64,000 bases of DNA from Silurus meridionalis (Eukaryota; Chordata; Actinopteri; Siluriformes; Siluridae), in the NCBI RefSeq assembly GCF_014805685.1, contig NC_060896.1, forward strand, positions 9,237,389 to 9,301,388. Direction: 5' to 3'. A program made the translations under genes and the position numbers. The notes beneath the pieces are model-generated. The model was not told the origin of the DNA and searched no databases. It saw only the letters and a program-made list of their open reading frames with translations. Of this stretch, positions 48,455-62,225 are shown one piece after another. How positions within the stretch are numbered: the first letter of the stretch is position 1; each line of letters starts with the position of its first letter.

Positions 48455-51400
48455 ACTGACTTATAATCTTTGACTGTACTCCCAACAGAATGCCATAACA
48501 CCACACATTGCTTTAAAATGTGATGTGGATTGATGGAATATTTCAAAAATTCACATTTAAATTCACAAGTCCCTAAATAGACTTCCATGTTTTTTTTTTT
48601 TGCTTATTCATTGCTGTACCTCAGTGGAATTGTACCTTTTTAAACACTTGGTTCATGACCACTATCAGGCAGGCTCCCAAGATGGATTGGAAGTTTCAAA
48701 TTAAATAAAATATTACACCTTACTTGAGACAGCTACCAATAGACTCATATTCTTATTCACGCTGAGAGCATTGGGTTGCAGTGAAACAGTGTCATAATAT
48801 TGATTATTATTGATTAATATTGATAATATTGACCGTTCTGTTCCTGTTACACAGTACGGTAACACAATACTGAACTCATGCTCCATTCTGATTGGATGCT
48901 GCTGGATGTGTCTGTAATAATGAAAAACATTTGTTCTTTAACAGTCTATTGTTGAGATATTCCAGAGAAAATGATTCAAAGTAATGTTATATTAATATAG
49001 TGAGAAATAATTTTTTTTATCCGATTTTACTAAATTGTACCAAAGTAACTTCCTGTGAATGCTATGAAGTAATCATGAATTAAAACATCAATGGGTTCCT
49101 TAAGTAAACCCTGGTACAGTATTTTCTATAAATATCCGATCAGATATGAGTATGTAAAAAGATTTAGCTTTATCATTGATACATGGATGCTTTTCTAAAT
49201 TTGCTTTTTTTGTTTTGTGATGTGTTTCGCAAGAATTAGAAACTTACCAGCATTATTTGCATCTGTCTTCATATGCGAGCTTGCATAAAACTACAAACAA
49301 GATGGTGAAGATCAGTACATACATGACATGATGTGTCTTTTATTACTTCCAAAGCAGTTCTAGGAACAACCATGACAAGAGTTACTGTAATTAATCGTGG
49401 TGTATAAAGCCTTCAGTGGAATCCTCTTAGCCGTGAACAGCTGTGTGTTTAATAAAGTTACAGCATGGAAGAAAGGCACTCAAGATAAAAAAGTGTTGAG
49501 CTTGAAGACAGAAAGATTAAATCTCTGAAAATCTCTGGACAGTCATGCACTCTGTCAGAAATAATGGCCACTGAAAAAGGCTAAGCCCTCAAGCACAGTC
49601 AAACTCTTTGGATGTTATACTGAAAATATGTCAAGCTGGTTGTAATACTCTCTGGTGGCCAAACAATCTCCCAGTCCCTGATTCAGTACTAAATGTGAGC
49701 TCTGGTCTATTTGTCCATTTGAAATGGCTTTTGTGTGGGCAGCAGTTCCGCACAGTAGGTATAACGGACATAAAGCTAGGAATTCAGAATGCTGGGCAAA
49801 AATATTTCCATTGGTCATACTGATTGATAATATTTTGACAGCCTTCAACAACATAATCTCTTTTTCCATAACCCAGGGCCATGACTGCTTCCACTCTGCA
49901 CAAGCAAAATATACACCATTCCACACTGAATCATATATCATAAACATGCTTGAAATATGCTTATTATTTGCAGTTCCTGTTTTGGTCACCATGCAAATTG
50001 TGTGTGTATATCCATCTAAATCTTCTGACCACTCGTCTGATTTTGTTAGTGGTGAATACTTAGTAAAATGAACTGTTCGGGCTTTTGACACTGTAAACAT
50101 ACGGACAAGTATGTCTATCAGACTGACAAACAAGAGACTGTGTGAATGCAAACAGCAAGTAAACAGTCAGAATATTTGGTTTCTGTCTCTTTTAGAAGAC
50201 AATGATGTGACAGCGATGAAAACGGGGTGGCAGATCGCTTTCAGATGGAGGCAATGACAGGACAGTGGTGGCGTGCGTGAGCGTGGCCAATGCGAGGCCC
50301 GAACATTGATTTTAAACAGGTTTTCCATGGTGAGGTCATCCTGCCTGGCTACAGGTCAAGACCATGCTTAATAAAGAGATGAAAGACACCCATGTGTTTG
50401 CTTTTAATTCCGCTTTAAAACTCGAGGCCTTCGAGCACTCTAAGATTTATAGGAATGTGGGGATGTAGACACATCTTCCATTTGCATGTCTGTAATTTTT
50501 TATTTCATTTTCGCTCCTCAGATTGATCGTGCTTTTTCTTTTTAAACTCTGCAACAACTGGTCTTGTTTCTTCTGAACTGTATGTAAGAGTTTGGGATTT
50601 GTGGCTTTAAAGTGCCCATACTGGTTGTGATATTCTATTTCAAGCTTCTTCTAGAAGAAAATGAATCGTCCAAGATTCTTAATCTTTCAAGTCAATACAC
50701 ATTTAAATTAAATATGCCCAGAATTACATGACGCACCAAACACTGAATAAAATCACATTTAAAAATTTGATAATATACACGAAATGCATCAACTCTACAA
50801 TTTTCTTAGTGGTATTATAAAAATAATTTGAGTGTAATAAGTTAATATTAGTTGCAATGCTAGATACTGTAGCTATCTCATCGCATTAGCTAGCTAGCTA
50901 AATGGCAATCTCTGTTGAACGCATAAAGATTTATTTATACTCAGATTTCTCAGCTGCAGTGTGAGCAGGGCCAACAGTACCACAGGGCTTCATTCTTGCT
51001 AGCTAAAATAGAGTCTTCAAAAACAAACCCATTCTCCTGTTTGCTTTTGGAGTTTGTATTTGGTATATTTTGGCCTTCTAGTCTGTATTTCAGCTAGATA
51101 AGGCTAATAGAGAACAATTCTAGGATGATGTATCTGAGATGGAATAATGTATGCGCTGGCTGAGCTGAATTGTTTCTAGTAATAGCTGTCAGTAGAAGCC
51201 AGGTGTGTGTTACAGCTTATAAATTATAACACTCCTCCTCAGCTGTCAGATGTAAATAGATTATGGGAACTGAAATTACCTTATGTATGCTGTGAGCAGG
51301 TTATAGCCACACTGTACATTGTTTTGTTAGTATTTAGTGCATATTACTTGCTTATTCGCAACACTAATTCTACTATTGAGCTCATACATGAATGGTAATA

Positions 51401-51536
51401 TTGTGTTTAGTTATTTCCAAGGCTGAATGCGTTTATGTCACCCATTTTGTCTTGCAAAACAGCAGAGGCAGGTGGGAGGGATGTGTAGTATTCTTAGCAC
51501 ACAGTGTGCTTTAAAATGGCAATACTTAATTCGCTT
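48452..51536. other. Intergenic DNA; no gene recognised
   Basis: 49600-50150 is open on both strands (minus-strand frame of 178 codons), but its translation shows no domain; 50190-50460 is of complex composition. The rest is AT-rich. Confidence 0.4.
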
Positions 51537-51537
51537 T

Positions 51538-51582
51538 ATATATATATAACCCCCAATTATATATATATATAACCCCCAATGG
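51538..51582. repeat. Tandem duplication of a TA run plus ACCCCCAAT
   Basis: Two adjacent copies of a unit made of (TA)n followed by ACCCCCAAT lie where the left tip of the Tc1 element should be. Confidence 0.8.
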
Positions 51583-51901
51583 TGTAAATGGTTTTAGGGA
51601 ATTTAGTGTACATTTGTAATTGTATTCAGAATGAAATCCTACAAGGACTTCTTAAAGAACCATATGCAACTAAAATGACATTAATTAGTTTTGTAATACA
51701 GTAGTAAATGTTTCTTTTGTGAATTCTTCATTGACATAATTATTCAACCCCTTAAAGACTACCACTCTGAAGAACAGAGGTTCAATGAAGTGTTTTCAAT
51801 CAGGTATTGAAAACACCTGTGGATATCAGGGAGCAGCATTAAAGCCTAATAAGCACCAATTAGGCAGCTTTAAAATGACTGTGATACTCAGCTCCTTCTA
51901 G

Positions 51902-52948
<1,047 letters not shown>

Positions 52949-53166
52949 GATTGAATGTCACTTGGGGGTTGAATAAAACTGATAATGATGTGAGCTCAGA
53001 AAAGACATTTGTGGTTATTTCATTATAAATGTTATGTTATATTTGTCTGACCTACACGTGCCTCTTTGATTTAATTGTAAGCAGGATGACTGAATGATCA
53101 TAATCAATGTCAAACCGACCAAAACAATCAATTTCAGTGGGGGTTGAATAATTTTGAACACAACTG

Positions 53167-53569
53167 TATATAGTGTGATTTATTACACTAGAATGCCTGT
53201 CCTTGTGACACAGCTTTATCCAAAGGTCCAGAATGAAAACAATGGTCATTAATTGAAACAATGTGCAAAGAAAATCATTTCTGTCTAATTCCTCATTATC
53301 ATGGCCCATACTAGTCTCAGAAAGCTGCACCATTTTGCACCATTTTTGCACCGATAATTGTGGTTAAAAAGGTGACTGCCGCTCCTGTGCGCATAATAAG
53401 GAAACCCACAATTAACATGTTCTAAACAGATTTTTTAAGTAAGATATCACATACTAAAGGGTAAGATTTTTTTTAAAGTAAGAAGAATTATTGGGTAAAT
53501 GACTGTGCATGACTGAACTGTTACAGACTTAAACTTAAACAGCTATGTTGTTTTATATACGACCAGAGT
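53167..53569. other. Intergenic DNA, nothing recognised
   Basis: AT-rich flank of the Tc1 element. Confidence 0.45.
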
Positions 53570-53655
53570 TCTGGAGAAATATAATCTCATTTCACCAAGT
53601 ACAGCGTGTACTATATATGGTTGAAATGACAATAAAAGCTTCTCAACGTGACTTG
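53570..53655 (+). repeat. 3' tail of the AGTCAAG-type teleost repeat
   Basis: ATAATCTCATTTCACCAAGT, TATATATGGTTGAAATGACA and ATAAAAGCTTCTCAACGTGA: the reverse complement theme of the 22253-22690 copy. Confidence 0.55.
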
Positions 53656-54363
53656 ATGTGAACAATCATACAAAGTTTGTAGGTCAGATGTGCGTGAGCA
53701 GTCAAATGTGATGCCACACACAAAAGAAATGTATATTCGTATTTGTGAATATGAACATGTTCATTCATATTCATACTAGGACCTGGTGAGGGTCACGATG
53801 GGTAGACTTGTACACTAGTTTGTTTGTTTTTTGTTATGTTTTTTGCTATTTTGTTAGATTTAAATAAAATAACTACAGTGTGAGCATGTAATGAGAAATG
53901 ATTTTTGGATATTTTGTGCTTTTCTACACCTAATCGCTGCTGCAGTTTACATATTTTATACATCATTTTGAATAAGAGTGTCTGCTAAATGACAATGTAA
54001 AGCTAACTGAACATATGTTTGGATTATAATGCATTACAATTGCAATGCTAAAGCTCAGGAGGAGGTGATACAGTTCATTTAGACATGGATTGGGTTATAT
54101 GTTATATATTTTGCATTTTAGAAATTGCAAAGTGTAATTGTGTTAACCCTGGGTTAAAACACTGTGCACGTATGTGATCTGGTTAGGAAAAAGTTACCTC
54201 ATGTTTTTGCTGAGAGAAAAGGCAAAAGTGAATTAAATGAATTACTAAACAATTTTGCGAACGTTGCGGTGGAAGGTGAATGGGATAATTTTGGTCAAAG
54301 ACTCCGGGCTGTAATCTCATGCGCTCATATTGAGATGGTAATTGGGTCTTCTCTCTGGAATCA
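53656..54363. other. Intergenic DNA, nothing recognised except a short LINE-tail motif
   Basis: A GAATAAGAGTGTCTGCTAAA string at 53969-53988 is the usual LINE/SINE end motif. Nothing else is recognised. Confidence 0.45.
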
Positions 54364-54385
54364 GTGTGTGTGTGTGTGTGTGTGT
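54364..54385. repeat. (GT)n microsatellite, short
   Basis: About eleven GT units. Confidence 0.88.
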
Positions 54386-54498
54386 TCATGCTGTCAGCAT
54401 GATACCACTACCACTTACCTCTGAGACTGGAGCTAAAGGCTGAATTCTGAATGCATTGAAATGAATACATTCTGTATTCTTGGTTCTCCCTAAGCATG

Positions 54499-54504
54499 CA
54501 CACA

Positions 54505-54568
<64 letters not shown>
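54499..54568. repeat. (CA)n microsatellite, about 70 bp
   Basis: CA units with one TA break at the left. Confidence 0.95.
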
Positions 54569-54569
<1 letters not shown>

Positions 54570-54699
54570 TTTTGTCTTTATGGGTCAGACATCAAAGAAA
54601 GGCTACTTAAGAATGATTTTCTTTCCATCTTCAGTTGTCCAGTTTCTAAGAACTTGTTCAGTTGTTTTTTCCTTCAGATTCTTCTCAGTGTGTTGGTGT

Positions 54700-55235
54700 G
54701 ACGTGCATTCTGCATGCTTTTTTCTTTACAGTTGTAAAGAGTGGTTATTTGAGCAGCCATCGAGTTTCTGTAATCTCAAAAGAGATCGTCTCTGACCTCT
54801 CTTATCAACAAAGAATTTCTGTGCACTATATGACTGATATTTATGAAAATCCCAGAAGATCAGCAGTTTCTAAAATATTCATACCAGTCTGTCAGTCACC
54901 AACAACCATGCTGTGGTCAAAATCACTGAGATCTTTGTTCTGATATTTGAAGTAAACATTAAACGCTTGACCTGCATTTGCATGATGCTATAAACCAAAA
55001 AGGCAATGAGCCTTTGCTACCCATGACCCTGTCATCGGTTCACCACTGTTTCCCTCCTTAGACCACTTTTAATAGATAATGACCACTGCAGACCGTCAAT
55101 TTTAAGGACAAAATATTCACTTGCTTCCTAATAAATTTCACCCACTTACAGGTGCCATAATAAAGAGATAATCAGTGTTATTTACTTTACCAGTCATAAT
55201 GTTATAATGTCATAATGTTATGACTGATCTGTGTA
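54700..55235. repeat. Vertebrate interspersed repeats, two adjoining pieces
   Basis: 54700-54930 carries CACCAACAACCATGCTGTGG and GTCAAAATCACTGAGATC; 55000-55235 carries GATAATGACCACTGCAGACC, TTAAGGACAAAATATTCACT, CAGGTGCCATAATAAAGAGA and ATAATGTTATGACTGATCTG. Both match widely dispersed vertebrate DNA-element remnants remembered from fish genomes; exact family not assigned. Confidence 0.55.
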
Positions 55236-55394
55236 TATTGCACTATTGTCACTTGGCTTCTATAGATGTAAATATGTTCATATTAAAGCAACCAGTGTTT
55301 GTATCACTTTTGTCTAATCTGTACTTTTATTGAACAATGTGGGCTAATTCTGTGTATGTTTACTTTTTAGAGTATACTATTCACCTTGTTTGCA

Positions 55395-56543
55395 TTCACT
55401 TCACCTTGAAACCTTTTGCCATGACACTTAAAATTGAGCTCAGGTGTTGAGCTCCTGTTTTCAAAATTGAGCTCCTGTTTCCACTGATCAGTCTTGAGAT
55501 GTTTCTACAATTTGATTGACTGTGGTAAATTCAGTTGATTGGACATGATTTGGAAAGGTCCTGTCTATATAAGGTCCAATAGTTAACAGTGTATGTCAGA
55601 GCAGAAACCAAGCAATGAAGTCCAATGAATTGTCTGTAGACCTCAGAGACAGGACTGTATTGAGGCACAAATCTGGGGAAGGGTACAGACATTTTTTTTA
55701 GCATTGAAGGTCCCAATAAGCACAGTGGCCACCATCACCCGTAAATGGAAGAAGTTTAGAACCACCAGGACTCTTCCTGGTGGCAGGCCGCCCGGCCAAA
55801 CTGAGCGATCAGGGGAGAAGGGCCTTAGTTAGGGTGGTGACCAAGAACCCAATGGTCACTCTGAAAGAGCTCTCGTTCTTCTATGGTGCTCCTTGCAGGA
55901 GAAAAAACATCTCTGCAGCACTCAACAAATCTGCCCTGTATGGTAGAGTGACTAGACGGAAGCCACTTCTCAGTAAAAGGCACATGACATGGTGGTGGCA
56001 GCATCATGCTGTGGGGATGTTTTTCAGTGGCAGCAATTAGGAGACTAGTCATGATAAGGGAAAGATGATTGCAGCAATGTACAGATGCATCCTAGATGAA
56101 AACCTCCTTCAGAATGCTCTGGACCTCAGTCTGGGATGACGGTTTGTCTTCCAACAGGACAACAACCCTAAGAACATAGCCAAGATAAGCAGTGGCTACG
56201 GGACAACTTTGTGAATGTCCTTGAGTGGCCCAGCCAGAGCCCAGACTTGAACCTGATTAAACATCTCTTCATCTCAAAACTGAAAATGGATGTGCACCGA
56301 TGCTCCCCATCCAACCTGATAAAGCTTGAGAGAATGTGAAAACCTGCCCAAAAATAGGTGTGTCAAGCTTGTAGCATCATACTCAAAAAGACTTGAAGTT
56401 GTAATTGGTGCCAAAGGTGCTTCAACAAAGTATTGAGCAAAGGCTGTGAAGTAGAATTTTGAGGAAAATTATTTTGGAATAAGGCTGTAACATAACAAAA
56501 TGTGGAAAAAGTGTAACGTTGTGAATACTTTCTGGATGCGCTG
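55395..56543 (+). mobile_element. Decayed Tc1-like transposon of a second family
   Basis: The right end, reversed, reads CAGCGCATCCAGAAAGTATT, followed inward by TTTTTCCACATTTTGTTATG: the terminal repeat of a very common vertebrate Tc1 family. The left terminal repeat is not found; homology starts near 55395, and AAAATTGAGCTCaggtg/cctg is partly duplicated at 55427-55475. The 3' non-coding part is shortened by roughly 90 bp. Confidence 0.8.
55615..56436 (+). pseudogene. Tc1-family transposase pseudogene
   Basis: The 5' half encodes the helix-turn-helix region (start MKSNELSVDLRDR) with a frameshifted/altered segment near 55690. At about 55990 the sequence jumps from KRHMT to the GGGSIMLW box, removing some 200 bp that should contain the first catalytic Asp. 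Later FQQDNN keeps the second Asp, but the NPIENL motif has become NLIKHL, so the catalytic Glu is lost. There are also internal stops and frame changes. It cannot make active enzyme. Confidence 0.85.
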
Positions 56544-58178
56544 TACACTGGTACGTTAGAGTACAACTTAAGATAAATCAGCCTATGATGATTTTTTTAA
56601 ATGTAAAAGACAAAGCAGACCTGGAAAAGGTTATACACACATACTACTCATACACTGATGTGGACTCCAGAAATGAACCTAATGTGGAAAGTGGTTGTAT
56701 TTGTTTCTTTATAGTTAGATTCAGCAGCAAAATAAATCCAAACCCTGTCTGGGCTTAATCAAGATTGTGTGCTGGTTTGGAAACCAGGATGTCTGGTCCT
56801 AAAAAGTAGTGAATGACTGTGTACAAAAATCTAAAACTAACCATTGACAATATATTCATTTAGGCTGTAATTTTAAAACTCTCAATTAGATCCGGCTCCT
56901 ATGACCTGTCATGTGTTGGCTAATCAAATAGAAATATTTAGTTGGCTCTTTCTGTTTGTCAAGTCAAGTTAAGTGTGAAAATGTTTTTTTCTTGGCTTTA
57001 TGGTGGGGACCACAACACAATCTTTAAACTTCTATTCTCTTTGGCTTGACTACATGCAGGTTCACCAAGAATGCTTGGTTCTTTTCAAGGCTTTGATTTT
57101 AGAGACAAAGTTTTACCATATCCTGTGCCCTTTGCTTTTTCCCACACGCTGTGACTTTACAGGAAATTGTTCAGTATGTTTACTGCAGCGTGGCACACAA
57201 GACAACAAAGGACAGAGTCGAGTTTTGTTTACTGTGGACAAATCTAGTGTGTGGTTGTATACTCAGTGGTGTGCGGAGGTCGCACGTCAGCAGGGGTGGT
57301 TGGTGGAACAAACCGCCTCTCTATCTGCCTTCAATGAACACACATACACACACAAACACACACATCTTGAATTGCTTAATCTCATCAGCGCAGTGTTATT
57401 TGTATTGCCGTGCACTCTGAAGTGGTGGGCTGGCTGGCTCCGGTCCGTTCCACCCATACATCATAAAGACCAGACTGATGAGACGCAAGCTTGCTATGGC
57501 CCAATTAGTCTCCTGCTTCCTCCCCTCATTATGACTGTACTGTGTTCTCACTCACTGCACTTAACTACTGATTACACACTTGCCCTTCCTACAGCCAGCC
57601 ATGCAATTATTCTACACAAACAGCAAACTTAAAACACAGCATGATTCGAAGACAGAGAAAGAAAAAAACATGATTATCTTTAGAAAAGGAAACAGATGCA
57701 GCATAAGAGGCCCAATAATCTCTTCTTTAATGAAAAACATAGTCAAATGCTTGCAATCTTCTTCACTGTATTATTAACTTAAGAGACATGAGTTCAGCAG
57801 CAATTATCTGCCACTGGTAAGTGCATATATTCAATAATCAATAATGATAATAAAATATATTTAAATTATTGGAGCAGACATGACTTTTTTGGAAGATTAA
57901 ATAGCTTGAGTTCACCATTGAAAAGCTGATCAATATTTTCTATGTATGAGCTGTGTCAAATTTTGAGTTACAGCTATAAATATATAAACAAGTAACAAAA
58001 TTGCAGATAATTATCTTTTCACATATGATTTATTCCGGCTTCATGCCTTGTGTCCAAGATTTGTTTATCTGTCCTAAATCACAAATCGTAAAAAATAGAT
58101 AATGTTATAGATATACTTATGTTGATTTTCTATATTGATGAGGACATTGACTGTATCATCAGACATAGACAGTCATAG
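56544..58178. other. Intergenic DNA; no gene recognised
   Basis: A 210-codon plus-strand frame (57000-57632) has no domain and runs through a CACA-rich stretch (57339-57362, His-Thr repeats). It is regarded as chance. Confidence 0.45.
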
Positions 58179-58198
58179 ATCTATCTATCTATCTATCA
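58179..58198. repeat. (ATCT)n microsatellite
   Basis: Five ATCT/CTAT units. Confidence 0.88.
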
Positions 58199-59934
58199 CT
58201 ATATAATCACTATATATTGCAAGCGGATGATGCTGGCGATGATGGTAACAAATTTCCATATTCTGATAAAAAAATTATCTACTTCAAAACACTTTGGCAT
58301 AATTGAAGTCTTTGGGTAGTTCTTTGGACAGTCAAGGAATGTTTAAGGAAATTAGTATCTTTGTAAAAAGCTTTCATAAAATATAAAAATGCAAATTAAT
58401 TGCAGACTTTTAGTTTAGGATCAAGCTTTAGACCATGCAGCTGTGAGTCAGCAATGCTGTCTGTTGCATAAATACTTTTATTACTTTTTTATCACTCTGG
58501 TGCTGAAAACACTAAATATCTGTAGTGATTTATGGACCATAGTATATGTTTTCCAGCAACTGCAGCTCTTTGTCACATGACCTAGTCACCGATAATTCAC
58601 TGTTAATAATACTTCACTCATTGTCTTGCATGGTTGTTGTTACTCTTCCATTCATCTATATATTTCAGGCTTTGCATAATAAATGAAATATCTGCACTCA
58701 CACCAGTCTCTCCATAATATTAGGGAGTACATTTAATATTGCATTATGTACTATAGTTAAAACTCTGTATATGTGAGTAAGCGGATTGTAGCCTTTTTTC
58801 CACACACAAGGCAGATGTGGAGGTACAGATACATTTATTATATAAACATATAATTTGAAATAAACTGGGATATTTAATTACAGTAACTTAAATAGCAATG
58901 CTTTTGTATTTATTTTAACAGTTGTGATAATGACACTACAGTCAGAATAGCATTCAAACAGGGCTTCACACTGTGCAGAGAAGGTAATTACAGTCAGGCC
59001 CAGACCTCTATTTCTCTCATTTCACTCACTCTCTCTCTCTCGTGCTCTCTGTGAGCTCTCATCCTACACATTCACAGTACAGAGCCATCGTTAAGCAGCC
59101 ATACATCTTTCCGCATCTGGAGTCGATCGTTGTGTACTGACATATGAACTACTCTCAGGCACTGACTTAACCACCAGCGGTAGTGTACTCAGCCTGTTTG
59201 GACCTTATATCACTCTGTGTGTTTATAGGAAAAGATTTAGCCTCAGAGCGAGATGCTGGAAGGGGGTTGTTTAGAGATAAGAGCCACACCTCCCTTTCGG
59301 GAGCTCTTTGGTACTCTAATGAACAGCCGAACTCAAACATGTCAGAGCTGAGTTATTGAGTTTTAAAGAAGCAAGGGACCTTGTCTTTAGTTTCAGTCAT
59401 GCCCATGAAGCCAAACTCCTGTGCAGCGTCACTATGACAGAATTCCGGAAATGTAGAAACTTAACAGCATTTTTAAAAAAGAACATTATGGTTGTCATCA
59501 TAAAACGTTTAAGAAGTTGATGTTGTACAAGTGCATGAGATTTTTAAAGGAGTTTCTTTTATATATATATATAAACTTGAGAGGCTCCTGAGAGGTTTAA
59601 ACTCGCTGGAGTTCTTATATATCTAAAAACCATGCCAAGAGCTCCAAATAGCAATTAAAGCAAAAGTTACAGTTGCAGAAGGTGTAATTTGTACCAACAA
59701 CCATGTGGATGAAAGTTGTCCTCATTTTGCCCAGGGTGAGGTAAGGTAAAGTAAAGTCTGCGACACTGTGGGATTTAATTCCTCATAGTTTTCTCCAACT
59801 TCTCTCTGACAGGACACTAAGCACTATGCTAAACTTTTAGTAGATTTTAAACTAATGACCATGTATCACAGGAAATCTCATGATGCCTTAAATTTCCTTT
59901 TTCAGAACTCTTAGTGCCACAAATAATTACATGC
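58199..59934. other. Intergenic DNA, nothing recognised
   Basis: AT-rich without recognised element. Confidence 0.45.

Positions 59935-59971
<37 letters not shown>
59935..59971. repeat. (AAT)n microsatellite
   Basis: About 12 TAA/AAT units. Confidence 0.93.
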
Positions 59972-59972
<1 letters not shown>

Positions 59973-60225
59973 GAAATAACACTTCATTATTGAGTCAGAC
60001 AATGAAAAAAAGATGCATTGGAATATTCGCAGTTCCTGAGCTCCTGCAAGTTGTGTTGTTCAGTCATTCACAGTTTAGAGCGATCTGTTCCAACATGAGG
60101 GATGTATTTTTGGAGGTAAAGGTCATGTGCCATCTCAGATACATCATTTAGCAACTGTAGCAAGTTATCTGGCTAGTGTTAACCATCAAGATAAAGAAGG
60201 CTGGAAAACAACAAATGGGATTGGT

Positions 60226-60280
<55 letters not shown>
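60226..60280. repeat. (AT)n microsatellite, about 55 bp
   Basis: TA alternation with one TT break. A shorter AT run is at 60383-60399. Confidence 0.94.
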
Positions 60281-60283
<3 letters not shown>

Positions 60284-60552
60284 GATAATGAATATAAGAA
60301 TATTCATAGACCTGAGAACTAAATACATGGTAACTAGGGAATTTTTATGTGAACATTTATTTATTTATTTAAAAACAACTCTATATATATATATATATAA
60401 AAAAGCAATAAATCTTTCAGCCAGGAGTTCCTGGGCATGGTTTAAGTCTGTAGAAACTTTGTAACCATTTGTGGCTGCATCCATGTTATGTGTTTTATGA
60501 GGCTTTTACGATCACCTTTGAGAATGTTTCTCATTAGTGGGATACAGGGACT

Positions 60553-60744
60553 GTGTAGCATAGTCTGGGTGTAACATAGTTGGGGTGTAGCATAGTCTAG
60601 GTGTGGTATAGTCTAGGTGTAGTATAGTGCAGGTATAGCATAGTCTGGGTGTAGCAAAGACAGGGTGTAGCACAGTCAGAGTGTAGCATAGTGGGGGTGT
60701 AGCATAGTCTGGGTGTAGCATAGTCCTGGTGTAGCATAGTCGGG
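60553..60744. repeat. 16-bp minisatellite, 12 copies
   Basis: Consensus GTGTAGCATAGTCTGG. Twelve head-to-tail 16-base units without length change, each with zero to about five substitutions. Because 48 bases equal three units, the minus strand gives an artificial frame with a 16-residue period (HPDYATP, LCYTPT). Confidence 0.95.
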
Positions 60745-61069
60745 AGTAAACTAAATATAAATGTTATTTATATTAATAAATATTAATACTAAATATTATG
60801 AAACATAAACATCATGAACAAGGAACAAAGAAACCCACAAAGATCATGAAACAAGAGTTAACAACAATAAATAAAAGACAAAGAATACTGTAAGTAAACA
60901 TTAATTCGAATCAGTTATGCAAACAAACATGTGACATGCATGCAATGGTCAATGGGAAACAAATTCCCTGTTCATAGTCGCTGACACAATTCAATTATGA
61001 GTTAGAAAATGTATTGTATTTCTATAGCAATACGCTGCTGTAATGCATTTCAGCAAAGGGTTTCAGGGA

Positions 61070-61290
61070 GATGGTAGCTCAGTGGATAAGGTGATGGGTT
61101 CCTGGTTGGGGGTTCAAGCCCCGATATTGCCAAGCTGCCACTATTGGGCCCCACTCTTTGCCCCTTAACCCTCTGTACTCCAGGTGTGCGTATCGTGGCT
61201 GACTCTGCGCTTTGATATGCAAAAACAGAATTTCACTGTGCTGTAATGTACTGTATATGTGACAAATACATGCTCTTCTATTCTTCTTCT
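61070..61290 (+). mobile_element. tRNA-like SINE
   Basis: ATGGTAGCTCAGTGGATAAG and GGTTCAAGCCCC serve as A and B boxes; then CAAGCTGCCACTATTGGGCC, CCCCTTAACCCTCTGTACTC and a 3' part AATTTCACTGTGCTGTAATG plus TATGTGACAAATACATGCTC, ending in a TTCTTCTTC run. Confidence 0.7.
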
Positions 61291-62224
61291 TTTGCTTACA
61301 ATTATGCATCATGTATCTATTTTTTCACATCTGGAAAAGTTCAATTGGCACAATTTAAAGGATAAGTGTTTAGGTTAGTGTTCTTTCAATTTTTGCAATT
61401 TCATCTTAACCCAGCATTTAAATTCTTACTGAGAAAACTACACAGGGGTTTCTTTAAAGGGGTCTCATACAACTCTTTCTTCCTGCATCAGAATCTTGGA
61501 AAGTGCCCAAACAGACAACCTGCTTGGTGCAGCGGGTGATAAATGACTGCGATGATGATGGGAGTGTAGGGAGAGCTTGATGTGCTGCTTGACAACAGCA
61601 AGCTGTTTTCAGTGGAAAGCGGGTGCTCAGCCCAATTCCTCATCCCCCCTTCGCCTGATACTGAGCACCACTGCAGATGCTAGTGCTAACTTGCCAGATC
61701 CATCCTCTCTCACCTCTTTCTGCTTTTCCATTTAGTCTGCACATGCTGGGCATTGATGTAGACCTGTAAACAAATTGGGTCCTTGAAAGAGGACCATCTT
61801 TGGTCAGCAGTCGTGATTGATTTTGCTTCCGAAAAAAAAAAAAAAAAAGACATTCAAATCTAAAGGCTGTTAATTAACTGCCATAGGATATTGCCTTTTT
61901 GACATACAAGGCTGTTCTAATGCCTCCAATTGTGGAATTGCAATGAAAGTTGACTTTCATGCATGGGTAAATTTCAATAAATGTTAAGAAAGCTGATGGC
62001 TTTAAAAAGCAAATTATCTTAGAGATAATGTCCTGCAGTCATGCATTTCTGCAGCAGCTTTTGTCTTTGCTTGAGATTATGCATTAAGGTAGAGCTTATC
62101 TGCTGTGTGCATGATGTTCCAATAGACACAATAAATAAGACATTTAACTCTAAAGGACATTGCATGTGTTCTCGCATGCATAATTAACTAGTAGAAAATA
62201 CGACCATGCTTCCCGGGAATGCAG

Positions 62225-62225
<1 letters not shown>
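61291..62225. other. Complex intergenic sequence, candidate conserved non-coding DNA
   Basis: 61850-62210 is free of repeats and rich in TAAT/ATTA and ATGCAT/TTTGCAT-like motifs (TTAATTAACTGCC, GCATGCATAATTAACTAG). 61500-61800 is moderately GC-rich. No exon was recognised. Confidence 0.3.

Noticed and set aside
57000..57632. 210-codon plus-strand ORF
   Set aside because: No domain, runs through a CA repeat giving His-Thr repeats, overlaps another frame, and no start or splice context.
60512..60721. 69-codon frame with 16-residue repeats
   Set aside because: Explained by the 16-bp minisatellite.
60553..60744. CRISPR-like array
   Set aside because: Direct tandem units without spacers, in a vertebrate genome.
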